A model generated the notes under the pieces. It worked only from the letters and a program-made list of their open reading frames with translations, searched no databases and was not told the origin of the DNA. 64,000 nt of DNA from Elysia crispata (Eukaryota > Mollusca > Gastropoda > Plakobranchidae): the NCBI GenBank assembly GCA_033675545.1, contig JAWDGP010001379.1:1-64000 (forward strand). Reading direction: 5' to 3'. Below are positions 44,301 to 55,244 of the stretch, piece by piece. Each line of letters begins with the position of its first letter. Position 1 is the stretch's first letter. Made by a program: the position numbers and the translations under genes.

Positions 44301-47280
44301 AAATTCATTCAATACAGAAATTTTTCTGGATCTAAGTGTCAGAAAGCATAACCACATTGTCCTTATCAACTTCAACATTAGCTTAAAGAATATTTCCCTA
44401 AACCCAGGCAGAAATAACTAGGAGTCACTCACATTTGCAGTGAAGCTTGACATTCTGTTGATACATGGCAAGGATCAGTAGAAGATGAAGCCATACAAGG
44501 TGGAGAGAGAGGAGAAGGCAAGTGTGCTGAACAAGATGGAGTTGGCCATGTTATATGACTGTTTAATGAAATATCTTGGGAGGTGTCTCCTATAGATAAA
44601 GATGGAGGGAAAAGTTACAATCCAAAAGTTACACACACATTTACCCTAATTATTACACTATGAAATAAAATGCCACAATTGAGATCTGCCATAGCCTAAG
44701 ACTTTAAATCAATTTATATAACATAACAATGCATACATGTGTAGTTTTGCCCATTATTTTTCACAAAATACCCAATCAATACCTAAAACCAGGCATTTGG
44801 GATCAAACTACCTAAGAAAGATATTTCAAAAACACAAGTTAAATACAAAAAATAATAAATTATCCATGTCAGAAAACCTTCCACAATTATGTTTGTCAAA
44901 GTTACTAACCAAGCCGCCCTGGCAAAATTAGTACTTGGTCTGGAGTAAGACCACAAAAAACAGTAAATTATCAATTTCATAAAGCCTTTCATAATTATAT
45001 TGCACTAACCAAGCTGTCCTTGCAAAATTGGTCCTTGGTCTGGAGTAAGACAGCCAATAACTGATGAATAATTCCTACTTGTGAAATCTCCTGCTTGAAG
45101 AAATTTTAAAAGGTTTACTACTCAAATACTCCATATCTTTATGTGATAAATTTTTGTCTCTTTCCTGTTTAACTTTTAATCTTCTTAAGTCTTTTTAAAA
45201 CGCACACTTGGAATGTCAAAACAGAAATCCTAAAAAAGATTATTGGCTTGTTCAAATGAAGTGAAGAAAAGAGAAAAGATCAAAAGGAAGAAACGATCAG
45301 AGCATATTAATACCATTAATGTTGACTAGAGGTTTGCTAAATCTACCATCCAAAAAAAAATGCTCCACAGCAAAATGTGTTCAGCTTTTTTATAACAAAA
45401 AATCAAAATCTTTTTCATGTGAAACACTTGCCAAAGCCTTGTCTTAACAGCTCCAGCTAATCTCCATATTTGCTGTATTTCACAGCAAACTAATCCACAT
45501 ATCACATAACACAGCCTGTATTTTGTTTTGAATTTTTAAACTGAAAACATTGCATTCAGAGGAATTACTCATTGTAGAAGCAGTGCATTCACAAGGGATC
45601 ACTGCTCTTAAACAATGCAATTTCAAAAGATGTTTGTTTAGCCACACTCATACTAAGCAAACAAAAGAGTGATATCAGACTAGAAATTCTAGGTTTACAT
45701 AGATACAAATTTGCTAAGCACTTAAAAATTACAGCAACTATGATGAAAGCCTGTTTTGAAAATGAGATGATGAAGATCTAAAATCTCAAAATCAGAGTTA
45801 TCTTTATGGATGGAAGACATAGGCTAAGAGCACACCAGATCCGTCTTGTAATGGACAGCCTGTAACAGTGAGTCATCACTTGATAGGACAGTCTACTTCC
45901 GTTTGCAATAGCAGACACAGACAGGACCCACAAGCCAGCATGATCCTTGCCATATGTTACAGCGCACAACATCTTGTGTATTACAGCCCTGCCATAAAAC
46001 TTGGCCTGTATCAGCCCGGGCGCCATCTTGTATTGCTCCTCGATTCAGAACTTTGTACTCAAATTTCTAAAAAATGCCGTGCCAGAAATTTAAAAAATCA
46101 TTACATTTTCCCTTATCTATTACTAAGACTTGTTTTACATAAAAAATAATTATGAATCTAAGCTTAGTTATTGAAAAAACTTCAGAATTCGGCCAGGCGT
46201 GTAACTCGCAGCACTCATCTACCTTGGTCGCTGACCTAGATCTAGGATTTAAACGTCAGAAGTGTTCACGTGACGAGCGGTCAGCGCTAGAGTCAATCAA
46301 CCGTGACCTTTGATCCCAACATCACAAGTGTGGGCTGACCATGTAGGTTGAGGGCGATACCAGAATTCAAGTGATGACTGGCTGTTACAGGCTGTCCGTT
46401 ACAGGATGGCCCTGGTCTGTGCGTAGCCATAGATTTATTTACAATGAAAAACAAAGAAACAATAGAATGCAATGGATGCATTTATAAGAATATAACCTAT
46501 TAAAATTCACCTGAGTGCGAGTAAAAGTTTTACAAATGATATTTAACCAACATTGATATCTTCCTTTCTAAACTATTAATTAGCAACGATCAACTTTCAT
46601 TTTAATTTATCACCATACTATATCTTGGAAAGTAAATGGCATACTACAGTTTTAATAATTTCTGAATGTGACAAAAATTACACAAAGAACTTAAAACAAA
46701 GAAGACATCTTTACACTTAATTACGGTTAGTAGCAGCAGAAATAATAGGGATTAATAGTTGTACTAGTAGTATCAGAAGCAACAGTAGAAGTAGTAAGAT
46801 AACAATGAAGGTAACAATACTATGCTAACATTGCTGGCTATTGAGATAAAAATATCAGTAGTCCCATTTCTCTTCTTCAGGCAAAAAAAAAAGAAAAGAA
46901 ATAAAGATGATCTATTTAAAAAGACACTAGATCTTAACATTCAACAAATCAAAGAAATGTTTTCTAACTCTGAAATTGAACTTTTATAAAACATGGTTTC
47001 ACATGATAGTATGGTTGTTCATGAGCATCCCGATTATTTCTATAATAAAAGTTTTACCTCCTTGTGAGATGTTTCCATGGTCCAGACGAGGACAGACTGA
47101 TTTTGGTAGTGTGTCATTTATTCCTGGAGAATTTTCTGTTGGAAGAGCACAAGCCCCTTGTGCTGACAAGTGACTCTCTGACCCACTGTTTGTTGTGGAG
47201 GTGGAATTTACTTCAGCATTTGAGGTATATCCGCTGCTTTGAGCATCAGCATCAGCTTTAATATTTGGCCTGTCTGCCAT
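41306..47280 (-). CDS. Death-domain protein with long disordered N-terminus (6 coding exons)
   Basis: Exons on the minus strand: 47280-47058, 45090-45010, 44589-44433, 43612-43416, 42325-42224, 41667-41306. All have GT..AG borders and join in frame to 373 aa. The start MADRPNIKAD has good context (ACAATGGC) and lies 8 bases after a likely splice acceptor (CATTCAG), so an untranslated first exon probably lies upstream. Residues 1-275 are Ser/Thr/Pro-rich with no fold that I recognise. Residues about 280-362 look like a death domain: SWEDLVEQYGWNYNDTQRF, then RHPTDVFLALL, then TYTLSQLRSDLDRLPRKDLL. The PT..L pattern after the third helix recalls MyD88 and IRAK death domains, which relay Toll-receptor signals, but there is no TIR or kinase domain here. 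A PSERFE peptide in exon 4 fits the loose TRAF6-binding pattern PxExx(acidic/aromatic). I do not recognise the gene; adaptor function is inference. Confidence 0.82.
44841..45050. repeat. Tandem duplication covering the 3' half of death-domain gene exon 2
   Basis: Two adjacent units of about 100 bp repeat head to tail. The unit at about 44951-45050 contains the 3' part of the real exon 45090-45010 and its donor. The unit at about 44841-44950 repeats that exon end and the donor (GGCTTG|GTTAGT on the minus strand). The units differ at a moderate number of sites, so the duplication is not very recent. Confidence 0.8.
45822..46428. mobile_element. 607-bp element with 62-bp inverted ends in death-domain gene intron 1
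   Basis: The ends are inverted repeats of 62 bp, identical at 51 of 62 positions (about 82%). The outer bases are GGCTA and the best-conserved core is GGACAGCCTGTAACAG. The element is flanked on both sides by ATA, a possible 3-bp target duplication. It has no transposase and is more GC-rich than the intron. A 3-bp target and GG-start fit a PIF/Harbinger-type MITE, but a pair of oppositely oriented SINE copies cannot be excluded. Confidence 0.6.
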
Positions 47281-48040
47281 TGTAACAGCTGAATGGATTA
47301 ATTTATGAAAGAATAAAATTTTCAAATTACCTTGGTAATATTTTAACATTTTTTTATCAATCGAATTTCTGATTTTTGCCCTTCTTACCCACTTAAAAAG
47401 CTATCATTATGACTCTTCTTACCATATATATAAGCAAATCTCTTTTAATGTTCAAGATTACACGTTACTGCTCACAAGTCTGTATCTGTATCAAGCACTA
47501 TATACACAAAAATGAGACTGAGAATCAAGAAAAACTCAAACGATTAGAAATTACTGAACAATCACCTATAAGATAGATTTAACTTTGATTATATTTAATT
47601 TTGTTCAAGCCACAGAACTATTTTCTTCATGACTTCATATAGAGAGTGATAAGTGGATACCTATGAAATAAACTTTCAATATCGTCCATTACAAAACGAT
47701 AACAAGGTTAATTCGACGAATTGAAGTTCTTGAATATTGCACAGTAAAATTTAAGGTTCTGCATGTCCACAATACCTCTTTTAAGTTTCCTAAAAGTTAA
47801 AAAAATTCAAACTTCTTTGGAAACCTTCAAGGTTTTTGATTAGATTCCTTTCAAACTAGCTAATGGCTGTGGTTGTTTGTTTAAAGTGTATAAATGTTAA
47901 AAATTGTTACCTGTAAAAGAACCAAAGATATTCACATAGGCTTAAAGTTCAGTGAGGCCATAAAAGAAGAGAATTAGAAATTAAAAATGAAGAAAGGGTA
48001 ACGGAAATTTAGTCATGGAACTGCATGAAATAGTTCAGAG

Positions 48041-49328
48041 TAGTGCTGGGGCTATTGGCACGGATTGGTACCCTACCCGCGGCACGCAGTGACACTCACA
48101 GCACATCAGGTGGATTCACGGATCGGATACTGCACAATGCCATGTGATGCGTGCTAGCTTCTCAACGGCACATGCATACATCGACTTCAAACTGATTCTA
48201 TGCATGAAAATAACATTGCGCGTGGTGTGCAGACAAGTAGGCGACAATTTTTTGTTTGTTATAGACCTTCCCACCAGACATCACTCAGCAGTCAGCACGA
48301 ATCTCTGGCGGTGAGGGTCAGCCGTGCGCAAGGGAAATTTAGGGGAGGAGGAAGGTTGAAAGGGAGAGGAAGGAGTTGGATGCAGGAATGAAATGATAAC
48401 AAAAAACATCAACAGGTGAAAATAGACAGTCCTCACAGAAATAGACTGCAATGAATGCCAGGTTTGTTTTATACACACTACACTGGTCTCTCCATTCTTC
48501 TTTGCTCTGACGGATTTGAATCATCCTCTCTTTTTATTTTGTATTTACTTATTACATTGCTGTCCTTAAGGCTTATTGCCCTTTAAAATAACGAATTGAT
48601 ACTATTTCAATGAAATCGCTTTCTGTTAATTAAATAATCATTTTTCTTTCTGTTTGCGTTTTTGTTTAACGAGCAAAATCTACTTGCTTGTGCTCTTTAA
48701 TTGTTCTTTGAATTTTTATACTTAATAAGTTTCAGTTGCAACAGCACACTCAGGTTATAATGTTTATTATAATTGTAATTAAAAGAATAATAGATTCATC
48801 TTATAATATTATATATTGTTCGTAAATGTATAACCTATTGTTTCGAATCAGCTCTACTTACATGTATCTGTTTTAATTCCTTAAATTGCAGAGTTTTTAC
48901 TTAAGTCAGTTTATTTTTAAATTGGATTTTAATTGTCGTGTTGAAAAGTTCTTTTGTTACCGTTTTATCTAGGCCCAACCCCATTCATTAAGCCACAGGC
49001 CAGTTTTATTTCCCTTTACACTATGCAACCCAAGTCTAATCTATATTTTTTAGCTAAAGGATGTGTGTGATACTGTAGACTGTGGATGAGTGGCATATGG
49101 GTATGTCTGTGTGTATTTACAAAGGTGTCAGGGGTGCGTCCTTTCAGCTGCTACTCAATGACTCCAGAGCCGTCACCTGCATTCAGTGCCAAGTCACTAG
49201 ATTTAACTTTAGGCCCTCAGCTTGGAGCTTACCGCCCCACGGATCGGAACGTTCCGTGCCCGTGGCATACTGAGCCACTGGATCCGATACTCGACGGGTA
49301 GTAAAATATCGAGTAGACCCCACCACTA
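48041..49328. mobile_element. Non-autonomous hAT-like element
   Basis: The element starts TAGTGCTGGGG and ends in the inverted form of TAGTGGTGGGG. It is flanked exactly on both sides by the direct repeat TTCAGAG (48034-48040 and 49329-49335). Both ends share a second block containing TACCC and subterminal GATCGGAT-type motifs (48120-48130, 49241-49250 and, as GATCCGATAC, 49281-49290). TAGNG-type termini with a 7-8 bp duplication are typical of hAT transposons. No transposase frame is present in its 1.29 kb, and the middle is plain AT-rich DNA. It lies 760 bp upstream of the death-domain gene start codon. Confidence 0.72.
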
Positions 49329-49540
49329 TTCAGAGAGAGAGAGAGAGAGAAAAAGTAAAAAAAAAAAGACATGGTCATCTGGAAAATGACATAAAGGATT
49401 TTGAGTATGAGAAACCAAGAAATGAGCCTATATGGGGTGGGAGGAGACAGAGAGAGAGAGGGGGGGGAGAGAGGGAGAGAGAGAAAGATAGAGAGAGAGG
49501 GAGGAAGAGAGAAAAAGAGAAAGAGAGAGATAAAGGAGGA
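49329..49540. repeat. Degenerate (GA)n purine tract
   Basis: GA runs at 49331-49350 and 49449-49535 are mixed with G and A homopolymers. Open Ser/Leu-rich frames on the minus strand are artefacts. Confidence 0.9.
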
Positions 49541-50158
49541 AGCAGAAATGAAACTGAATGAAGAGTGGAGGGAGAGATGAAGAAAAAGACCACGTAAGTG
49601 AAAATCTTATCCAACTGTTGTACAATATATATAATAAACTTTGCTTGCCAAATAATGATAATCAGTTTCGCTCTAGTTTTATCTACTACAGCCTCTGATC
49701 TTGGAATTTTTGTATTGCCAGTGTGCTGAGTGGTGGTGACTGTTCCCTTTTTATTTTCTCGAGTCTAAAAGTATTGAAGTTATTGGTATCCTACCTATAT
49801 CAATGCACTGCACGACATCACAAGTTTGTGGCAGCAGTTTGCCTTTTTATCCGTTTACATATTCTGCACTGGCCATCATGGTTGGTTAAGCTTAACTCAT
49901 TGACATCAGAATAAATTTGGCTTCCAGTCAGAATTAATTTAGGCTTCTATAGAGAATTTGCATGGGTGTTGCTACAACTGCCGATTTATGTTACATTCAT
50001 AATAGAAAACGCATAGTGTTATATATATAGGTAAACGTAATTGAACAGAGAATAAAAAAATATTTTTTCCAAGGTTGCATAAATTGTATCGTCTCATGTA
50101 TCGCCTTGATTGGGGCAATGCCTAGTCATCCTCAGAATCATATTCAGAGATAGATTGA

Positions 50159-50602
50159 TCAAGATCTAACTATTACTATAGATCTAGTTCTAGATCTAGA
50201 CTCATCACTTTCAGTCCACATCAATCTCGTTTTTTCATCTTCCAAAGATTGAAATAAATCTATAGCTTCTTCACCAATTAAGTGTCTGGGAGGCCTATTA
50301 TTGACATTAGATCTACTAGAGTAAGGATGCTTGGGTTCCATCGCGAGATTTTATATTCTTTGAAACAAGAAAGCGTGAACTGTATGTGTTGAAATACCAG
50401 CCAATGTTTACAATATTGGACTGAAAACAAACGCTAGAACACTCTACCAAAAGGAAATAATAGAGAGTAAAGAATAAACAAGCATAACATGATTTATTAC
50501 GTAAGAAATGGTTCAACTCAAAAGCTACGCATACTGCGTAGCTCTGTGGTTTGAGCAAGGCTAAACTACGCAGGCTGCGTAGCTATGATTTCATTGAGTT
50601 AA
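50159..50602 (-). mobile_element. Possible piggyBac relic: N-terminal frame plus palindromic end
   Basis: A minus-strand frame from ATG 50341 gives 60 aa (MEPKHPYSS..., LIGEEAIDLFQSLEDE, then a Ser/Arg stretch from CTAGATCTAG repeats). Another frame just beyond it reads SISEYDSEDD. The acidic low-complexity start resembles piggyBac transposase N-termini, but no catalytic domain is seen. Upstream, at 50523-50582, are two palindromes built on CTACGCA/TGCGTAG; TTAACTC (inverted GAGTTAA, with TTAA at 50599-50602) ends the block. A TTAA end with paired palindromes parallels the element in the KLHL intron. Family assignment is tentative. Confidence 0.35.
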
Positions 50603-51354
50603 ACTGTTGTTTGATTCGTATGTGACCATTTACCTAAGTTATATAGACTGTATATGAATTCATACCGTAACAGATTTTATTTGTTATTGAATAAATGGGT
50701 AAAATTGCAGATATCGGCCCACCTCATGTCGGATTCAAAAATTGAATGTTTCCGGACGAAATCAAAACTTGTGGTTTATTGGGATTTTAGAGCAACACAA
50801 AAATGCTTATATCTTGAGAAGTATTTATTTGCGACGAATAAAACCTTCATATTCGTGTACAGCATATGAAATTTATTAAGAAATCTACAACTTTAAAGAT
50901 TAGGGTGTGTTGGGCAGATATCTGCAACAATAATACCAATGTAAGTCTATCCTCCAGATGCATATCTTACCTGTTTTTATTCTTAATATAGGCTTCCAGT
51001 TAAAAATAGAAAAATGTAGGTCGGCACATATATAGATATATTCAGATTTAACTGTTATGAACCTTTATAAATCCTAAAGCTAAGCTGGCCAAAGTCATCC
51101 ACAAACGCTTTCCTTTTCTAGAGAGACAGAATGGAGACCGGAGACGAGAGAGAAAACAGTTTCTTTATCGTTATGCCGTATCGATATTCTTTGGAAATTA
51201 ACTTTTCAAATCAGTCTTTCCGTCCTGTACTTGAAATCGGTCGACATATTTTATCGAAACAATAAGGAAATTATTCTTCAGCGAGCGATAGCTAAGCTAC
51301 TGTTTGGCATGTTTTGGAGTTGGGTCTTGAAAAGAAGAATCATAGCTTAGAAGT

Positions 51355-51710
51355 AAGATTCTAGATCTAGTGATTAGATTTTATTATGAGTGATATTACT
51401 TTGCTTAAAACTTTCAAAAAAATTTTGCTCTTTTGATTGGATCTGAATCAGATTTTAGATTCATCTGTGAAGGCAAGCTCATCGTTTTTTTCTCTGTGAG
51501 ATAATTCTCTAGATCTAGATCTAGATTTTCTAGACCTAATTTCCTATCATAGATCTAATCTAGATCTTGTTAATTCTATTGACTGAATAGATCTAGAAAT
51601 CTAGATCCAAATGTAGATCTAGGACCTTTAGTTAGCTTTTAACATCAGTTTTATCAACGGCTGTGAAGACATTTTTCTAGATCTAGATCTAGATCTAGTG
51701 GGGTTTTTTT
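51355..51710. repeat. Cluster of CTAGATCTAG palindromic words
   Basis: Overlapping AGATCT/CTAGAT palindromes recur many times, including AGATCTAGATCTAGATCTAG near 51680. Smaller clusters occur at about 1090-1530, 23230-23400, 31960-32015 and 50160-50220. No unit structure or coding potential is seen. Confidence 0.8.
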
Positions 51711-51906
51711 TCTTCAATTTTAATTAAATTGAGGGGTTTAGCTGAAATTTGTGCCCAATTTCAGTAAAATCTTGAATCTGAAAAAAGATGTTTCTGTCTT
51801 AACTATTTGGGTTAAACACCAGTAATTTCATTTAATATGTAGATAATGTTCAACATCTATGTTTTTTTTTTCTAGATTTGAAATGAAAGAGTTCTAATGA
51901 GCCATT

Positions 51907-51910
<4 letters not shown>

Positions 51911-51975
<65 letters not shown>
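51911..51975. repeat. (CT)n microsatellite
   Basis: 65 bp of uninterrupted CT. Confidence 0.97.
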
Positions 51976-51978
<3 letters not shown>

Positions 51979-52336
51979 GATTAGGTGAGACTGAATATTA
52001 GGGATTGGCTGTGTGGGCTTTGCTAAGTCTCTTGCATAGCCAAAATTCAAAGCCAGTGGTACACAGCAAATAAGAATTCAGTTTAGATTTAGTTACATTA
52101 CGCATTAGGAATTGTGCCCAGTAAAATTCACTCTGTCTCTTAGTGGTGTGAAATCAAGGTTAGCGTTGTACAAGGGTGGATTAGATAATAAGGATCGTTT
52201 TGGTTACCAATTTCCAGTTATAAAAAGCATAGGTGGGAAGACCAGTCATAGGTCAATTGAAAGATCAATGTATTTTTGTTTTGAAGTTCTGACAGTCTGC
52301 CATAGTCACTGAAATTCGGTTGAAAGTAATCTCAAT

Positions 52337-53620
52337 CGATCAGGTAATGTGCTCTTTAGCATAGGCAACCTTCCACTTATCTCCATCTCTCAGCTCTTTC
52401 AGGGCTTTTGTCACTCTCCCTACTTTGAGCCACTTTTTTAGTCCATCCAACATCTTTTCTCACTGTTTTCCTTTGATCATTCTAGTTGTCACAATATGTT
52501 CTATGTTCTCTCTTCTCATCACATGGCCAAAAAAGGTCGCTTGGCGTTTACTAATTGTATTTGTGAGTGATCTTGTTGTCGGCTAACATTGTTTTGTTTT
52601 ATTTCTTTGCAGTCCATGAGATTCGTAGCACTCTCCAAAGGAATCAAATTTCTCTTGTGTCTAGTTTCTTTTGTACTTGTTTTGAAATTGCCCAGGCCTG
52701 GCAACCATACTTCAGAATATAGCACTCTTTTTCTTGTGTGAATTGAGATGTGTTTACATGTTAGTATTAATTTCATTCTTTGAAAACTCTTTTTTTTTAA
52801 CTTTCGCTTATTTTCCATGCAATTTCAGTGGTGTTGCCTCAATCACTTGGACTTGGTATTAAAGTACCCAATCATTTGAATTGATCCCTTTGCTTGAGTT
52901 TATTCCCAGTGATAAAGATCCTGATCTGTGGACACTTATTGTGTGGGCTGATGGTCATTACTTCTGTCTCTTTGCTATTCAGTTCTAATTTTATCCTTTC
53001 TTACTGCTTTCTTCTTCAACAATGTCTAATAATTGTTGTCTTCTTTATTTTCTGCTATTAATTCAGTGTCATAGCGTATCTCAAACTGTTCACTTTGTGC
53101 CCTCCTACTTTAATTCGTCGATATCCTTCTAGGTTTCGCATAATAATTTCACTGTAGAGAGAGAAAAAGTCTGGGGAAAGCACACATCCTTGTCTGACAC
53201 CACCGTTTATTTTTTTTTAAATGAGCTGATGTCCCCACCAACTCACATTGATGCTGTTTGTTCCCAGTGCATGCATGTTTTTGATCACTTGTAGGTCTCT
53301 TCCATCTATCTTCAACTGTGTTAGTTGTGTGATTATCTCATCGTGTCGTGCTCTGTCAAATACCTTGGTGTAGTCAATGAAGCTCAAATATACATCTTTT
53401 TGTATTTTGAGAGTCATTTAATTATAGTTTGAAGGGTGTGAATTGCATTCGTTGTACCTTTTCCCTCCACAAAGCCACATAGCTTACCTGCTTTTTCTGG
53501 TTTGATTTTGTTTTTGACTTGCTTCATGATGATAGTATTTTGACTCATAAGACAGATCCTTCTATGCAATTCACACTCAGTTTCCCTAGTGATTGTATGC
53601 AAGAGGGTACACACGGCCAC
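52337..53620 (-). mobile_element. 5'-truncated LINE (family 1), degenerate
   Basis: Read on the minus strand, this is the reverse transcriptase and C-terminal part of an endonuclease-type non-LTR retrotransposon. In order: KLCGFVEGKGTTNAIHTLQ (about 53470), the palm motif YLSFIDYTKVFDRARHDEI (about 53380), FSLYSEIIMRNLEGYRRIKV (about 53140), FQRMKLILTCKHISIHTR (about 52770), and KKWLKVGRVTKALKELRDGD near the 3' end (about 52420). The pieces fall in several frames with many stops. The endonuclease and the start of the RT domain are missing. The 3' end tapers into a TGAT/TTGA-like tail near 52340. It is old and inactive. A second copy of the same family lies at 58871-60830. I cannot fix the clade. 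Confidence 0.85.
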
Positions 53621-55244
53621 TCATCTAATTTCCATTGATCAGCTTTGCAGAGAAGATGAATTTTCTATTCGCCCATTACCAGTGATAGTAGTGACTTGTA
53701 CCAACAGTTATCTCTGCCAAGTTCCAGTATTGTAGCGTTACATCAGTGAAAAATCGTTATTGCTTATTAGCATGAGAACAAGATTAAAACAAACATGCCT
53801 CAATAAACTAGGCAAATAAACCATTTGTAATATAATTATAAATATAAAAATATTATGTTTCTTTTTCTTCAACTTTCTCTTATATTGACATAAATTATCT
53901 GAAACCTTCAATGTTGATATATCAGGTGCGCACTGTTCTTGGTTTGGGAAAAAGTCAGCAATTTTATCCACAGCAAAAAGAATTATTTTCGTCCTGCATA
54001 ACGAACAAAACTGGAAATGGCTTTTACTTAATTACAATATTTGTGAATGTCTATTGCTCACTTGCCATAGATGTTATGTCTATGTTACAGCAAGAAAACT
54101 GATGAAACTTTACAACTACTGATCGTTGTATAGATGTAACTTTTAAAGAGATCAATAACAAATGGTAGAAAACAATCTTTTGTCACAACTCATATTACAT
54201 TTATGAAATCCTTATGTTGCAACAAGTTGTGCTGGCAGTTGCATACCTTGATCAGTGGTTTGCAAATGGACTGATTCTGTCAACAATTGTTTGTGCAGTA
54301 ATTGTTTTAAAAGACAGAGATTGTAGACAATGATATGCAATTTACCAATTTAAAACCAAATGTGAAAATATTATGCACAAAATAGTACCTTATTCCTTTT
54401 CTAGTTGGATGGAAAAAAATCTGGCACATCATAGATAAAAGTGATTTAAGACTAGGCAAGTATTTGTCTTTCAGATTGAAAATTAGAATGATTGAATTGG
54501 TCTTATAAGCATATGAAAGGCCACACAGAGTTATAACAAAAATGATAGAGGTCTGCATCACTGAGCTAGAGAGTGTGCATGAAAAATGTTGTAAATAGCA
54601 AGCATCTTAGAAGCCATTCTGATTTGATAAAATGATATGGCATCTAGTGTCCAGGTTGAATGAGTGTTCAGAAACTTCCAATCCTGTCCATGGAATAGTT
54701 AATTCTGTATAATCTGGACTGGTAAAAAAATCAGCCCCAGTGGCTAGATCTAAGACATTCTGATTGTTTTGAGAAAAAGATGAAGAACTAAGTCTTCCCA
54801 AACAAATATAGGATGAATAAGCTCATGAACTCTGAAATCATTCATGGGCTCCCATGGTCTAAAGGTCAACATTATTACAATGTTCATACATTTCTTTGTT
54901 TGGCAACAGGGTCATTATTGTTTTGCCACTCAACATATGAATGTGCCTGTTTCCTAAGGGGCAGCTGGAAAAAAAATAAGACTTTCATTGGACAGTTACC
55001 TTTTGGAGAGGGGAATGTGAAGAGCCAGATGTAAATTGATTATGTTTCACTATGGAAATGTTGATAAGAGATGGAAGTTATAAAGAGCTATTTATTTAAA
55101 GGGCGTAAAAGTAGAGAGTTTCTTTTTTAATTCTACAAGTTTTCGGTTTTGGCAAAATTGATATGTTAACTACTTTTTGTATCTTTCACAGCATTATTTA
55201 TTAGAATCCAAATAAATTAAAAAAAACCAGCAAAATTTACCACA
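53621..55244. other. Upstream flank of POLR2I
   Basis: AT-rich DNA that presumably holds the POLR2I promoter. A minus-strand frame at 54801-54607 (start GRLSSSSFSQNNQNVLDL) has unusually even composition but no family match that I recall and no clear splice context. Nothing else is recognised. Confidence 0.45.
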
